A stretch of DNA of 64,000 nucleotides from positions 572,083 through 636,082 of the forward strand of contig CAVPVW010000002.1 in NCBI GenBank assembly GCA_963709295.1, given 5' to 3'. Below the pieces are notes generated by a model. That model saw only the letters and a program-made list of their open reading frames with translations. It had not been told where the DNA came from and searched no databases. The stretch comes from JBGPQJ01 sp963709295 (GTDB lineage: Bacteria; Chloroflexota; Anaerolineae; Anaerolineales; Villigracilaceae). Positions 30,133 through 43,346 of the stretch are shown here, piece by piece. The translations under genes and the position numbers were made by a program. The first letter of the stretch is position 1, and the number at the start of each line of letters is the position of its first letter.

Positions 30133-33100
30133 ATGCTCTCCAAATTCGTCAACCTGGTTGGGGGGGACCCCAACAAGAAACAAATCGAAAAAATTTACCC
30201 CATCGTCGACCAGATCAATGCCCTCGAAGGGCAGTTTGAAGCGTTGAGCGATGATGATTTGCGCGCAAAAACCGGGGAATTCCGCTCCCGCCTGGAACAG
30301 GGGGAGACTCTGGACGATCTGCTCCCTGAAGCCTTCGCCGCGGTCCGCGAAGCCAGCAAACGCACCATCGGTCTGCGTCACTACGACGTACAGTTGATCG
30401 GCGGGATCGTGCTGCACCGCAGCACCATCTCTGAGATGCGCACCGGCGAGGGCAAGACGCTGGTCGCCACCCTTCCGCTCTACCTCAACGCCCTGACCGG
30501 CAAAGGCGTCCACCTGATCACGGTCAACGACTACCTCGCCCGGCGCGATGCGCGCTGGATGGGACCCATTTTCCACGCACTCGGCCTCACGGTGGGTATC
30601 CTGCAAATGGCGGCCAGCACCGAAAACGGGAAAAAAGCCTATCTTTACGATCCCGAGCGGGAATCCTCGCAGGAGGACCGGAATCTGCTGCGCCTGGTCG
30701 ACCGCCGCCTGGCCTACGAAGCGGACATCACCTACGGCACCAACAGCGAATTCGGCTTCGACTACCTGCGCGACAACATGTCCTACAGCCTGAATGATCG
30801 CGTGCAGCGCGGTCATTACTATGCCATCGTTGACGAAGTGGACAATGTATTGATCGATGAAGCCCGTACGCCGCTGATCATCTCCGGCCCGGCCTCCGGT
30901 GATTTGGAATGGTACGGCAAGATGGCGCAGGTGGTGCGCGCGCTCAAGCCCGAGGATTACGAGGTCAACGAGAAGGACCGCGCCGTCAACTTGACCGATA
31001 TCGGCATCGCGCATGTCGAACAGCTTCTGGGCACCCCTCTGCGCGACCCCGACCGCCCCGAAGATGTCACTCCCGAGCAGGCGCGCATGATGGGCTACCT
31101 CGAACAGGCCTTGCGCGCCCAATTCACCTTCAAGCGCAACAAGGATTACCTGGTCCAGGCCGGCAAGGTCGTCATCGTGGACGAATTTACCGGACGGCTG
31201 ATGCCCGGACGGCGCTGGTCCGATGGCTTGCACCAGGCCGTGGAGGCCAAGGAAGGTGTGAAGGTCGAGCCCGAGAACGTCACTTACGCCACCATCACGC
31301 TGCAGAACTACTTCCGCATGTATGCCAAGCTGGCCGGCATGACCGGTACCGCGCTGACCGAGGCGGAGGAATTCTTCAAGATCTACAAACTGGAAGTGCT
31401 GCCCATCCCGACCAACCTGGAATACCAGGCTGCGCGCCCGGATTCCACGCTGATCGAAGTCAGCGCCAAGGATGAATTCGGCTACAAGTACAATTATTTT
31501 GCAAACCGCGATAATGCGGAAAAGACTCCCCTTTACTACCGCCGCAAGGACTACCCCGACCTGGTCTACCGCACGGTCGAAGCCAAGCTGCGCGCCATCG
31601 TGCTGGAGATTTTGCGCAACCACGTCCTGGGCCGTCCGATGCTGGTCGGTACGACCTCGGTGGAAAGCTCCGATCACCTTTCCCAGCGCCTGCGGGCGGA
31701 GCCGGTCCGCCGACTCGCGCAGACCCTGCTCATCCGCCGCACATGGATGCAGCAGAACGACCGCGAAGAGGACGGGCGGCTGATCTCCGAACTTCTGCCC
31801 TTGAACGAACCGCTCGAAAAATTGGACGTAGGCACGCTCCGCCAGCAGTACGGCAAACCTCTCAACCTGTCGCTCAACCCCGAGGACGACTCCAACGTGA
31901 GCACGATGCTGGACATCCTGAACCTGGGCCAGGAGCATGCTCCACGTTTGAAAGCTGCGCTGCAGGGAGGCATCTCCCACCAGGTGTTGAACGCCCGCCG
32001 GCATACCGAGGAAAGTCAGGTCATCGCCGGGGCAGGCGCCTTCGGTGCGGTGACCATCGCCACCAACATGGCCGGCCGCGGTGTGGACATCAAGCTGGGC
32101 GGAGACATCGCCGAGGAAGTTGTCTCTTCTGTGAATCGAGTCCTGCGCAAAGGCGGTTATTCCGATCCGTATGACATGACCCTGGAGGAGCGGAGAAAAG
32201 CCTTGCAGGGGCTGGATCCCTCGCTTTATGGAATCTATGAAATTGAAGTCAACTACTTCCTCCAATACTTCGAAGACATGGAGAAGGTCAAGACTCTCGG
32301 CGGCTTGCACGTCATCGGCTCCGAACGACACGAGGCCCGGCGCATCGACAACCAGCTGCGCGGACGCGCCGCCCGCCAGGGCGACCCCGGTTCCTCGCGT
32401 TTCTATCTCTCCCTTGAAGATGACCTGATGCGGTTGTTCTCCGGTCAGCAGGTCGGCAGTTTGATGCAGCGCCTGCAGGTGGACGATTCACTTCCGCTGG
32501 AGAACCGCATCGTCGGCAACCTGATCGAGTCATCCCAGCATCGTGTCGAAGGTGCCAACTTCGACGTCCGCAAACACCTGCTGGAATACGACGATGTGCT
32601 CAATGCCCAGCGCAAACGAATTTATGAGCAGCGCGACCGCGTCTTTACCAAGGATGACCTGCACGAGGATGTCGCTGAACTGCTGCGCGCCGAGATTCAA
32701 CAGCGCGTCCCCGAATCGCTCAAAGACTCCGAAGGACCCTGGAAACTGCTGGCCTGGCTGGATAAGATGCAGCCGCCGTTCGGGATACAGAATGGCGTTT
32801 TCCCCTCGTTCACCTTCCGTCTATTGTTGGACGAGTTAAGCGACTCCCGACGCGCAGCCGCGCGAAGTCCTGCTTTCACAAATTAGAAATTCCGTCGAGC
32901 TGGAACAGGCTCACTTTCTGAATACGCTTGAACAGCAGATCGAAAGCGCCGGCTTGAGCCTCGAGAACCAGCTTCAGGAACGATTCGATTCCCTTGATAC
33001 GTTTCTGGAAGGTCTATCGGACAGCGAAGAGACCGCCACCCGCCGCCCGCAGGAGCTCCAGGAGGAACTGCAATCGGTCATCCGCCTGCCGGTGCGCCTG

Positions 33101-34126
33101 TCCGCCGATCAATTGCGCGACCTGCGCGACGACCCGCGCGAACTTGATGAGCCGGTCAAAGCCCAGATCGAAACGGTCCTCACCAACCTGGCTGTTGCCC
33201 GTCTGGCAGGTGGAATCGAATTACGGCTGGGTGAACCGCTGGAGGTCAACAAGGACCAGCTCATGCGCGAGGAATGGAAGCTGGCCGCGGAACACATCCT
33301 GGAGGCCACCACCCAAGGGATGGAGAAACGCTTTACCCGACTGGTAGGTGAAAACGGCCTGATTGTTCGTGACCTGGATGCCCTGCTCGCCCGTGAGAAT
33401 GTCTCGGAAGCAGACCCATCGGGCATGGTGCGTCTCCTTGGCTCGCTCACTCAAGGGGTTCGCACTGCCTTCGATACAAAGACTCACCGCCAGGTGCAGC
33501 AGGTTTTTCAACGCTTCAGCTATGTCTTTCATGCCGCCCATCTGATCGAAGATCGCGACCCGGCCGTGCTGGCCGATGATGTCCTCGACCACCTGGAAGA
33601 AGCGCAGGAGGTGTTGCGCAAGTCCTTTGGGCAGGCGGAATTCAACCGGTTAAGTCAGAACGCCTCGGCGGTTGCCGAACTCGGAATTGGCAATCTCCTG
33701 CCTGCATCGGTTTCATCGACTGCGCCTCTCACCGAACTGACCGAGGTTCAACGCGGAGATGTTGAAAGCGCGATCGGCACGCGGACCATGACCGAGCTTT
33801 ACCGCCGCATCCTGCTTGGGGCGATCACCGAGCTTTGGGTGGATTACCTGACCCGCATCGAATCGCTGCGTGTTTCGATCGGACTGGAAGCCTACGGCCA
33901 GCGTGACCCGCTGGTACAATATAAGAGCAAGGCCTCCGAAATGTTCCAGGAACTCCTGCGCGACATCCGCACAGCCGTCATCAGCCGCATGTTCTCCTAC
34001 CAGCCGCGCCAGTTCAGCCTGTCACAAGTCCAACCGGCAGCTGCCGAGCCGGAAGCGGTTCAGGCAGAGACCCAGCTTCCAGTGCAGGAAGGTGCGCCAG
34101 CAAAGAAGAAGAGAAAACGGCATTAG
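30133..34126 (+). CDS. secA: Preprotein translocase ATPase SecA, extra long (one indel)
   Basis: Motor of Sec secretion, about 1,330 residues against roughly 850-900 in most bacteria. N-terminal nucleotide domain: LHRSTISEMRTGEGKTL (Walker A GEGKT), DEVDNVLIDEARTPLI (DEAD-like). Then the preprotein cross-linking region, KLAGMTGTA, VGTTSVESSDHLSQRL, TNMAGRGVDIKLGG, QLRGRAARQGDPGSSRF. There is an extra segment of about 90 residues (520-610) inside the second nucleotide domain and about 240 more in the helical scaffold. The frame changes near 32,845 and ends with the conserved scaffold WVDYLTRIESLRVSI, AYGQRDPLVQYK. The C-terminal zinc motif of most SecA proteins is missing; the protein ends in KKKRKRH. 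Confidence 0.94.
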
Positions 34127-34205
34127 TCCACTGCGTCAACTCGTCTTCTAGCCCATTAGAATCCAGTCGCCTTCCCAAATGTAACTGCTCCCGCCCGAGG
34201 TTCAG

Positions 34206-35246
34206 TTGGAAAAACTCTTCCGAAAGAAAGCCCTGACCATCGAAGCCATGCCCAAGGTGGAATTGCACCGCCACCTGGAGGGCTCCCTTCGCGTGAGCAC
34301 GTTGATCGACATTGCCAGGCAGCATTCCATCACGGTGCCGACCAGCCTGATGCGGCTGAGCACATTGGTGCAGGTGCAGCGCGAGGAACCCTATAATTTC
34401 GAGAATTTCCTCGCCAAGTTCAATACCCTGCGCCTGTTCTACCGTTCGCCGGAAGTCATTCACCGCGTCACGACGGAGGCGATCGAGGATGCCGCCAAGG
34501 ACAAAGTTAAAATACATGGAACTGCGCTTCACACCCGTGGCGCTCAGCCGGGCGGAACGATTCCCTTTAGCGGATGTGGTGGACTGGGTCTGCGAGAGTG
34601 CGCGGGAGGCCTCGAAAAAATTCAATATCGGCGTGAAACTCATCCCCAGCGTAAATCGCCACGAGAAGTCCCGAACTCGCCGAGCAGGTGGCATGGCTGT
34701 CTGCCGCGAAGATGGAATATGGCATCGCCGGGTTGGACCTGGCTGGGAACGAGGCGCAATTCCCGGCAGAACCCTTTATCGGGATTTTCCGCGAGGCCAA
34801 GCAATCCGGCCTGAAAGTGGCGGTCCATGCCGGCGAGTGGGGCGGACCGGAGAACGTCCGCCAGGCCATTGAGCAGTTTGACGCAGACCGCATCGGACAC
34901 GGTGTACGGGTCATGGAAGATGAATACACCGTTACACTCGCCAAAGACCGCCAGACTTGTTTTGAAGTATGTATTACCAGCAATTACCAAACCGGCGCAG
35001 TCAAGGAATTATCGGAACACCCACTCAAAAAGATGATCGCTGCCGGCCTGAACGTCACCCTCAACACAGACGACCCGAGTATCTCTCAAATCACACTGAG
35101 CAATGAATACAAGGTAGCCGAGGAGAATCCTTGGGCTTCCGATGGAGACCATCCGGGATTGCGTCCTTGCTGCCGCCCGTTCGTCATTCCTTCAAGAACC
35201 AGAGAAAAAGACGCTGGTCGAACAGCTCAGCAAGCAGCTTAATTGA
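34206..35246 (+). CDS. Adenosine deaminase family protein (three indels)
   Basis: Metal-dependent adenosine/adenine deaminase TIM barrel, about 345 residues after joining four pieces. Start TTG at 34206 (or ATG 34248). MPKVELHRHLEGSL holds the zinc HxH; frame breaks near 34,505 (to YMELRFTPVALSRAE), near 34,670 (to AWLSAAKMEYGIAGLDLAGNE) and near 35,132 (to NLGLPMETIRDCVLAAAR). The catalytic HAGEWGGPENVR, DRIGHGVR and LNTDDPSIS motifs are present. True stop is TGA at 35244-35246. Whether it prefers adenosine or adenine, or belongs to the Add-like group of other substrates, cannot be told. Confidence 0.85.
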
Positions 35247-35274
35247 CCGGGTCTTCATTGAGTAAAATATTAAC

Positions 35275-35298
35275 GCCGTTCTGACAGGAACGGCTTTG
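35275..35298 (+). terminator. Weak terminator or leader hairpin between ada-like gene and aconitase
   Basis: GCCGTTC (35275-35281) pairs perfectly with GAACGGC (35288-35294) around TGACAG, followed by TTTGATTT. The T-tract is interrupted. It is 33 bases before the aconitase ATG. Confidence 0.45.
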
Positions 35299-35327
35299 AT
35301 TTCGAACCAAAGGAGTCAATCAGGACC

Positions 35328-38017
<2,690 letters not shown>

Positions 38018-38036
38018 GACACAACGTGGATGACAT

Positions 38037-38075
38037 CAAAAAACCATCGTTGAATGTTAGCGATGGTTTTTTTCT
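38037..38075. terminator. Bidirectional terminator between aconitase and creatininase-like genes
   Basis: AAAAAACCATCG and CGATGGTTTTTTT flank a 12-base loop; A-run on one side and T-run on the other make it work for both converging genes (ends 38017 and 38093). Confidence 0.88.
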
Positions 38076-38092
38076 ATTACATACGAGCCTAT

Positions 38093-38881
38093 TCAAATTC
38101 GCTCAAAGAACTCATCCTGCAGCCGTTTTGTTTCCGTATCGTCCTTGATGGCGCGGATTGTCTTTGCCAGCGACCTGGCACTCGCTTCCAGCCAACGCTC
38201 CCCTTTTTCAGCGGTACCAAAGGTCCCATCGCCGCAATAATGACTGGGATGATCGGCATACCACCAGATACCCATATCCACCCCCAGATCACGAAGTGGT
38301 TTGAGCCGTTCGAGCGGATTGCCTTCTCCATCCGATTTCAACACATCCTTACGGACCAAGTCCCGGTGGATGGCTAGGATGGCGCTCGTCTCCCGTTCGC
38401 CAGCGTGTTCGTCCACGGTCGTTTCCCACTGGTCGTTGACCGGGTCATCCCCCTCTTCACCATATGGATTTACCACGTAGACTACGTAATCACGTGGACT
38501 GGCCAGCTGGATCTGAGCAAAATAATGGGTAAGATGATCGTTCCCGCCGTGGGCGTTGACCAGCACAACCTTCTTGAGCCCGTTGCGTGCAATCTCCCGG
38601 CAAGCATTGTCGAGCAGACGGATGGTGAGGTCTGCATCCATGCCGATGCAACCGGGATAATGCCGCGCTTCCAGAATCTGGGTGAAGATGAAATCAGGGA
38701 AAACCACGGCCGGCTCGAGGGCAGCTGCCCGGTTGCACAACTCTCGCCCGATGAACATATCCGTGCCAAGGGGCAGGTGATGCGCGTGGCGCTCGATGCA
38801 GGATAAGGGGAGCAGGCACACACCTTCTGCTTTATCAACAGCGTGCGGAAACAGGTCTCCTGTTAATTCTTCCCAACGCAT
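38093..38881 (-). CDS. Creatininase/creatinine amidohydrolase family protein
   Basis: About 262 residues. The family's two-metal site is visible: LPLSCIERHAHHLPLGTDM (Glu and His-x3-Asp type ligands), VLVNAHGGNDHLTHYF and DEHAGERETSAIL. Members hydrolyse cyclic amides (creatinine, FAPy-type pyrimidines, mycofactocin precursors); the substrate is open. The start at 38881 is chosen for AAGGAGGTG seven bases upstream; a longer reading to 38935 overlaps the CPBP gene. It lies 25 bases after the CPBP protease gene. Confidence 0.85.
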   Translation of the reverse strand: MRWEELTGDLFPHAVDKAEGVCLLPLSCIERHAHHLPLGTDMFIGRELCNRAAALEPAVVFPDFIFTQILEARHYPGCIGMDADLTIRLLDNACREIARNGLKKVVLVNAHGGNDHLTHYFAQIQLASPRDYVVYVVNPYGEEGDDPVNDQWETTVDEHAGERETSAILAIHRDLVRKDVLKSDGEGNPLERLKPLRDLGVDMGIWWYADHPSHYCGDGTFGTAEKGERWLEASARSLAKTIRAIKDDTETKRLQDEFFERI

Positions 38882-38906
38882 AATTTTCACCTCCTTGTGA
38901 TAATTG

Positions 38907-39851
38907 TCATTGCCCGCCTGGAATGATCGAACCAATCGCCAAAAAGGAAAAGATCAAAATATCCTGAAGAAAATGGATGAACCACGCCCAGGCAAATCCC
39001 CGTGTCTCCAGCATGGACTTGCCCAACAGCCATCCCAGAAAGCCCGCCATCAGCACACCGACGATCCCATACGGGACACCATAATAATGCCCGATGCCAA
39101 AGAATGCCGCCATCAACAGCAGCGCCTGCCGCCTGCCCACCGGGTTTTCAAGCACGGACAGGAAGGAGGCTTTATAGGTCAGTTCCTCGCTGAAGGCGTT
39201 CATGGCAGCCATGAGCAACACAAAGGGAATGAGCACAAACATTTGAGACAGCATTCCACCCAGCGTGCCTTGCTGAAACTGAGCGCTCAGGGAGGGAAAG
39301 GCTGCGATCAAAAGGAATGCCAGTGTCCCCAGGCTTATCCACAAAGACAATTCCCGCCCCAGGACACGCCAGGAGGACGGTTGTTTCATGATGGGGGGCA
39401 TGGGGTCAGCCACTGCCGCAAGGTCGCCTTTGACCAGGTAAAAGGCTTCGCGTTTCTTCTTGATGATCATCAGTCCTGCCAGCATGACCAGGGTCACCGC
39501 CATGCGCAGCACCTGCGTGGAAAGCAGGCTGGGAACAAATTCGCTGGATTCCAGAAACGGATCGATCGCAGGCAGGTTCCCAACAGTGCCGTAGAAAAAT
39601 CCCTCAGCAACAAATAGGATAATGAACACAACGAAGAACTCACGTAAAGGGCGGATGGTCTTCCAGACAAACGACAGGGCCACCATGAACAGAACCAGGG
39701 CAATCGATGCCAGCATTCGGGTTTGAAACGGGACAGGGAACTGGAAGATCTCCTGCAGAATGATCATCGGCAGGGTTGAGACCAACAGTAGAACTCCCCA
39801 GGCGACGGCGAGAAGAGTTGTACGATTTTGTGTTTCGGTGGTCGATGTCAT
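38907..39851 (-). CDS. CPBP-family intramembrane metalloprotease
   Basis: 314 residues with about eight hydrophobic helices. The Abi/CPBP signature is in the second half: EELTYKASFL (glutamate pair), FFGIGHYYG (first His) and WFIHFLQDILIF (second His). The arginine of the common EExxxR motif is lysine here. The family includes CAAX-prenyl proteases and bacteriocin self-immunity proteins, and most members are of unknown substrate. Cotranscribed with the creatininase-like gene. Confidence 0.82.
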   Translation of the reverse strand: MTSTTETQNRTTLLAVAWGVLLLVSTLPMIILQEIFQFPVPFQTRMLASIALVLFMVALSFVWKTIRPLREFFVVFIILFVAEGFFYGTVGNLPAIDPFLESSEFVPSLLSTQVLRMAVTLVMLAGLMIIKKKREAFYLVKGDLAAVADPMPPIMKQPSSWRVLGRELSLWISLGTLAFLLIAAFPSLSAQFQQGTLGGMLSQMFVLIPFVLLMAAMNAFSEELTYKASFLSVLENPVGRRQALLLMAAFFGIGHYYGVPYGIVGVLMAGFLGWLLGKSMLETRGFAWAWFIHFLQDILIFSFLAIGSIIPGGQ

Positions 39852-39951
39852 CTTTCGCTTCCTCCAACCCTTATTCTATAGCGAAAACAATTTGGAGGGT
39901 ATTCTTGCCGGCAATGGATTACGGACAAATTATGGTAAAATCCTTCCGCTC

Positions 39952-40036
39952 GGAGGGATGACCGAGCGGCTGAAGGTAACGGTCTTGAAAACCGTCGTGG
40001 TGAAAGCCACCGTGGGTTCGAATCCCACTCCCTCCG
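39952..40036 (+). tRNA. tRNA-Ser (anticodon TGA)
   Basis: 85-base class II tRNA: acceptor GGAGGGA/TCCCTCC, anticodon loop CTTGAAA with TGA, a long variable arm and T-arm GGGTTCGAATCCC. CCA not encoded. A TGGTAAAAT extended -10 lies about 14 bases upstream. Confidence 0.95.
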
Positions 40037-40067
40037 CTGAAAGGTCACCCGGGCATTAACAACCCAA

Positions 40068-40159
40068 GGGGAGGTGCCAGAGTTGGCTGAATGGGCTCGC
40101 CTGCTAAGTGAGTGCTGGGGCTTAAACCTCAGCCGCGGGTTCGAATCCCGCCCTCCCCG
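40068..40159 (+). tRNA. tRNA-Ser (anticodon GCT)
   Basis: 92-base class II tRNA: acceptor GGGGAGG/CCTCCCC, anticodon stem CTCGC/GTGAG around CTGCTAA (GCT), variable arm, T-arm CGGGTTCGAATCCCG. CCA is encoded at 40160-40162, unlike the other tRNAs here. Its 3' end is repeated at about 40,279. Confidence 0.95.
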
Positions 40160-40171
40160 CCACTCAGAAAC

Positions 40172-40195
40172 ATCCGCATCAAGCGGGTGTTTTTG
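40172..40195 (+). terminator. Terminator after the tRNA-Ser pair
   Basis: CCGC and GCGG pair around ATCAA, followed by GTGTTTTTG. Short stem but well placed 13 bases after the tRNA. Confidence 0.55.
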
Positions 40196-40278
40196 TTTTC
40201 ACCCGCGCGTCCCTAGCGACTTACCCCTGAAGCGGTACGCGAAGGGAGAGCACACCCGCAGGGTGCTTTGAGGGGGTG

Positions 40279-40300
40279 TTTCGAATCCCGCCCTCCCCGC
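40279..40300 (+). repeat. Duplicate of the tRNA-Ser(GCT) 3' end (possible att scar)
   Basis: TTCGAATCCCGCCCTCCCCG followed by CC repeats the T-arm, acceptor strand and discriminator of the tRNA at 40068-40159 without the rest of the tRNA. The 120 bases between the copies hold no gene. Direct repeats of tRNA 3' ends are the usual trace of integrase-mediated insertion or excision. Confidence 0.7.
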
Positions 40301-40381
40301 CTAGGAAGCCAAACCCGCCCAATTGTAGGCGTGTTTTGTATTTTACTGGGGGTCCTTGATAAGAAGATAAAACGTGAAGAA

Positions 40382-41519
40382 TCATAAGGTTGACTTCATT
40401 AATTCCAACAAGCGGTCCACATAGCTGTTCCAAGTCATGTTTTTTAACTGCGGTATGCGCGCTCAAAGCCAATATTGGGAAATTAGGATGTTGCAATAAA
40501 GTTCGTAACCGTTTCGCGAGCAGATTCGGCGTATTATCTTCACAATAAATGATGAAATCATTCTCCTTCCCGAACATTCGGACAATTTCATGGAAAGGAG
40601 CCACAACGACCGGTGTGTGGTATACCAACGCCTCCAGAATAGAAGAGCAGCCTGCCCATTTTGGAGTGGTATTAACATAGATCCTGGCCTGCTTGAACAA
40701 GGCAAATAAAAGGTCCCTGCTTTCTGCCTTGCCCTTATCCAAATAACCATAACTCATTACCCCATCTGGAAGCAGCCCAAGATATGACGTATCATGTCCA
40801 ATAATGGTCAGTGTGAGTTCCGGAAACGAACCTTTAAGAAGCTCATAAGCAAGAAGTAGGACACGTAATCCCTCAGCATATTTGGCATCACCCATAAACA
40901 TCAAGTTGAAACTCTTAGCCTTTATCTCAGGGAGTGTGCTGCTTTCCTCTATCGAAGGAGCGTTAATCGCCTGTCCGAGACAAAAAATGTTTTCATTTTG
41001 ATATTTTTGTTTCATGACATCTGCCACACTCTGGAACAAAGAAATCACCAAATCCGCCTGCTCGATGCGGCGATCTTCTCTTACAATCGACATCTCCTCG
41101 AGCAGGTCTGGTGACCGGCCTCGAAAGTATTCTATCGAGTAGCTATAAGGTCTATCACTTAGTAGCACGACCGGTCTGCCTGACTGTTTACCAGGGGAGA
41201 AGCTGTACGTAAGAAAAATATCCGCTTGTGAATTCGGATAACTTCTGATCGCTCTACGAATATGGGTGGTCGCTATCATGTGGCGCATTGAGCTACGAAA
41301 GTAGGTGTAAGTAGTATCGCGATGAAACAATTTCCAACCTAAACGGAATGTTCGGTTGAAAACTTTCTCAATTATCGGATAGGGATTAATGTCAACCTGA
41401 TTAACAATTACCCCTTTTGCCCGTAGGGCTTCACAAAAGTAAAAAGGAACATTTGACCAGGTTCTGTAATCACTGGCAGAACCGTTTGTATAGACTGTGA
41501 GTTCTTTAATGGACTTCAA
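40382..41519 (-). CDS. GT4-like glycosyltransferase, lower-GC insert (one indel)
   Basis: About 379 residues with a GT-B C-terminal half: FNLMFMGDAKYAEGLRVLLL, LTIIGHD, VNTTPKWAGCSSILEALVYH and VVVAPFHEIVRMFG. It starts with TTG at 41519 (AAGGG upstream). An indel in an A-run near 40,440 shifts the end; the other frame gives MTWNSYVDRLLELMKSTL and a stop at 40382, which is the natural C-terminus, so the tail reading through the repeated tRNA fragment is an artefact. The gene looks clearly more AT-rich than its neighbours and sits beside tRNA genes, both signs of lateral acquisition. Acceptor and donor unknown. Confidence 0.78.
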
Positions 41520-41599
41520 CTCGTACCCTTGGAGAAAATGATTTATTCTATATAAGTAGTTAAAAACATATAGATAATAAAATACCTAAGGTGTCCATC

Positions 41600-43346
41600 T
41601 CACCCCTCCCCCAGCGTCGCCACACGGCGCTCCGCCATCCCCAAGCGGGATGAGGACCGCCGCGACATTGGCGGCGCCTCCCAGCAGCAGCCCCGCCAGC
41701 TGCCCCACCAGCACGGGCAGACCCAGCAGCGAAGCAACGATCGCCGGCACGATGAAAAGCCCAAAGCACAGCGCTACGAAAACCGATGCGGCCAGTGCGC
41801 TCACACAGCCCATGGACTGGTTGATGCGGGCCGGGTTGTCCCAGTCGAATTTCGCGCCGTAGGTGCCGAACGCCAGGAAGATGCCGGTCAGACCGGCCAG
41901 GGTCAGTGCCACCGCCAGCAGGCTGATCAACGCCGATGCAAAAGAGGCTTCCTTGATAACCTGCAGGACGACCAGATAGACCGTGCACAAGGCCAGTGCC
42001 GGCAGGTAACTCACCAGGAACTTGGAGACCAGCAGCTGGCGCGAGCTGACCGGCGAAGACTTCAGCATCCAGTAACTCCGGCCTTCCATCGAAAAGCCCA
42101 ATCCCGCCAGGCTGGCGATCAGCATCCATCCGATAAAGAGCGCCAGCATCACATCCGCATAGACCATGCTGCTGTTGAGTGCGTCCATGAACCAGGCCGG
42201 CGCTTCGCCCTGCCCTTCGAATCCCTGACCTCCGGAGCTGAGCAGTCCAAAGGCATACACCACTCCGAGGATCAGCGGCGTGATCAAACGCGAGACATTG
42301 CGAAGTTCCCGGCGGTAGAGCAGGAAGTCCTTGACAAAAATGGCCCGGATGACTGATGGCATCAGCCGGGCAAACGGATTCTGCCGCTTCTCCCCGGCGG
42401 CGACAGCAGCCACCCTGCTCTTCGGTCGACGCCGGTTGTTCTGCAGGTTGGACCAGCCGGTGGCATATAACCTCTCGCTGGTGATAAGGGACAGGTAAAA
42501 GACGGTGCCGGTCAACAGGATCGCCGGGATGAGCAGTTCGCCTGCGGTCAGCCAGTCGCTTTTACCCAGCGCGACCAGCCCCTTCCCTGCCCACATCATG
42601 GGTGACCAGGGCTGGTTGAACCGATCGCCCATGGTCAACAGGCTGCCGACCTGCTCCTCGGTGAAGTCGTAGTTCATAAAACGAGCGGACTGTCCAAATA
42701 TGAAGAACGCCGTGCCGACCACGAACCCCAGCACTTCCGCCAGTCGCCGGGCAGGGATGTATCGCGCTGCCACCAATACCAGCAGGCTGGCCAGCGAAGC
42801 CGCCGCTAATGAGATCATGGCCAGCACCAGCACCACCAGCGGGTAGTAGGTAAAGTTATAGCCGCTGGATATTCCCAGCCCGAACAGAATCGGCAGGGTA
42901 AACAGGCACATCATCCCGAAGTTCGGCAGCACCGCCTGCACCAGCTTGGCGACGAACACCGCGCGAACTGGCAGCGGGGCGCTCATCAGGAAGTCCATAT
43001 CCCCCATGAGGTACAAAGCCTGTAGCAGCACGCCGAAGCTCGTCAGCAATATGCCGATGGCGGCAATACTCACCATCATGGAAGGGATGCCCTCCAAAAA
43101 GGAGCTCGTATCCCCCACATAGCGCGTCAACTCCGGGGACTGCATCCCGCCCAGGATCAAGATGCTGATGAAAAGGATGAATCCCAGGAATGCCAGGAAC
43201 GCCAGCGTTGCGAAAATGTAGCCAATTTTCCTACCGAGCTTGGCACGGCGAAATCCGCTGATCATGATGACCAGCCGCAGCCGCAACATCCTCCAGACGC
43301 TCACCCACAGGCCCGGTTCGTGGAATTCCATTGGGACGGAAGTCAT
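41600..43346 (-). CDS. ABC-2 type exporter permease, double-length
   Basis: About 582 residues with roughly 12 hydrophobic helices, twice a standard ABC-2 permease, like the ABC exporters with 12-helix permeases (for example LIGFILFIS, LVVLVLAMISLAAASLASLL, VSSRQLLVSKFLVSYLPAL). ATG 43346 overlaps the ATPase stop (ATGA). The last codons are in doubt: as read the protein ends GGVRWTP at 41586, but a one-base shift near 41,625 gives MAERRVATLGEG and a stop at 41600, a typical end for this family. Substrate unknown. Confidence 0.82.

Noticed and set aside
30103..32331. A 742-codon open frame antisense to secA
   Set aside because: It mirrors a long, high-GC gene with clear SecA motifs; the antisense protein has no recognisable motif or start site.
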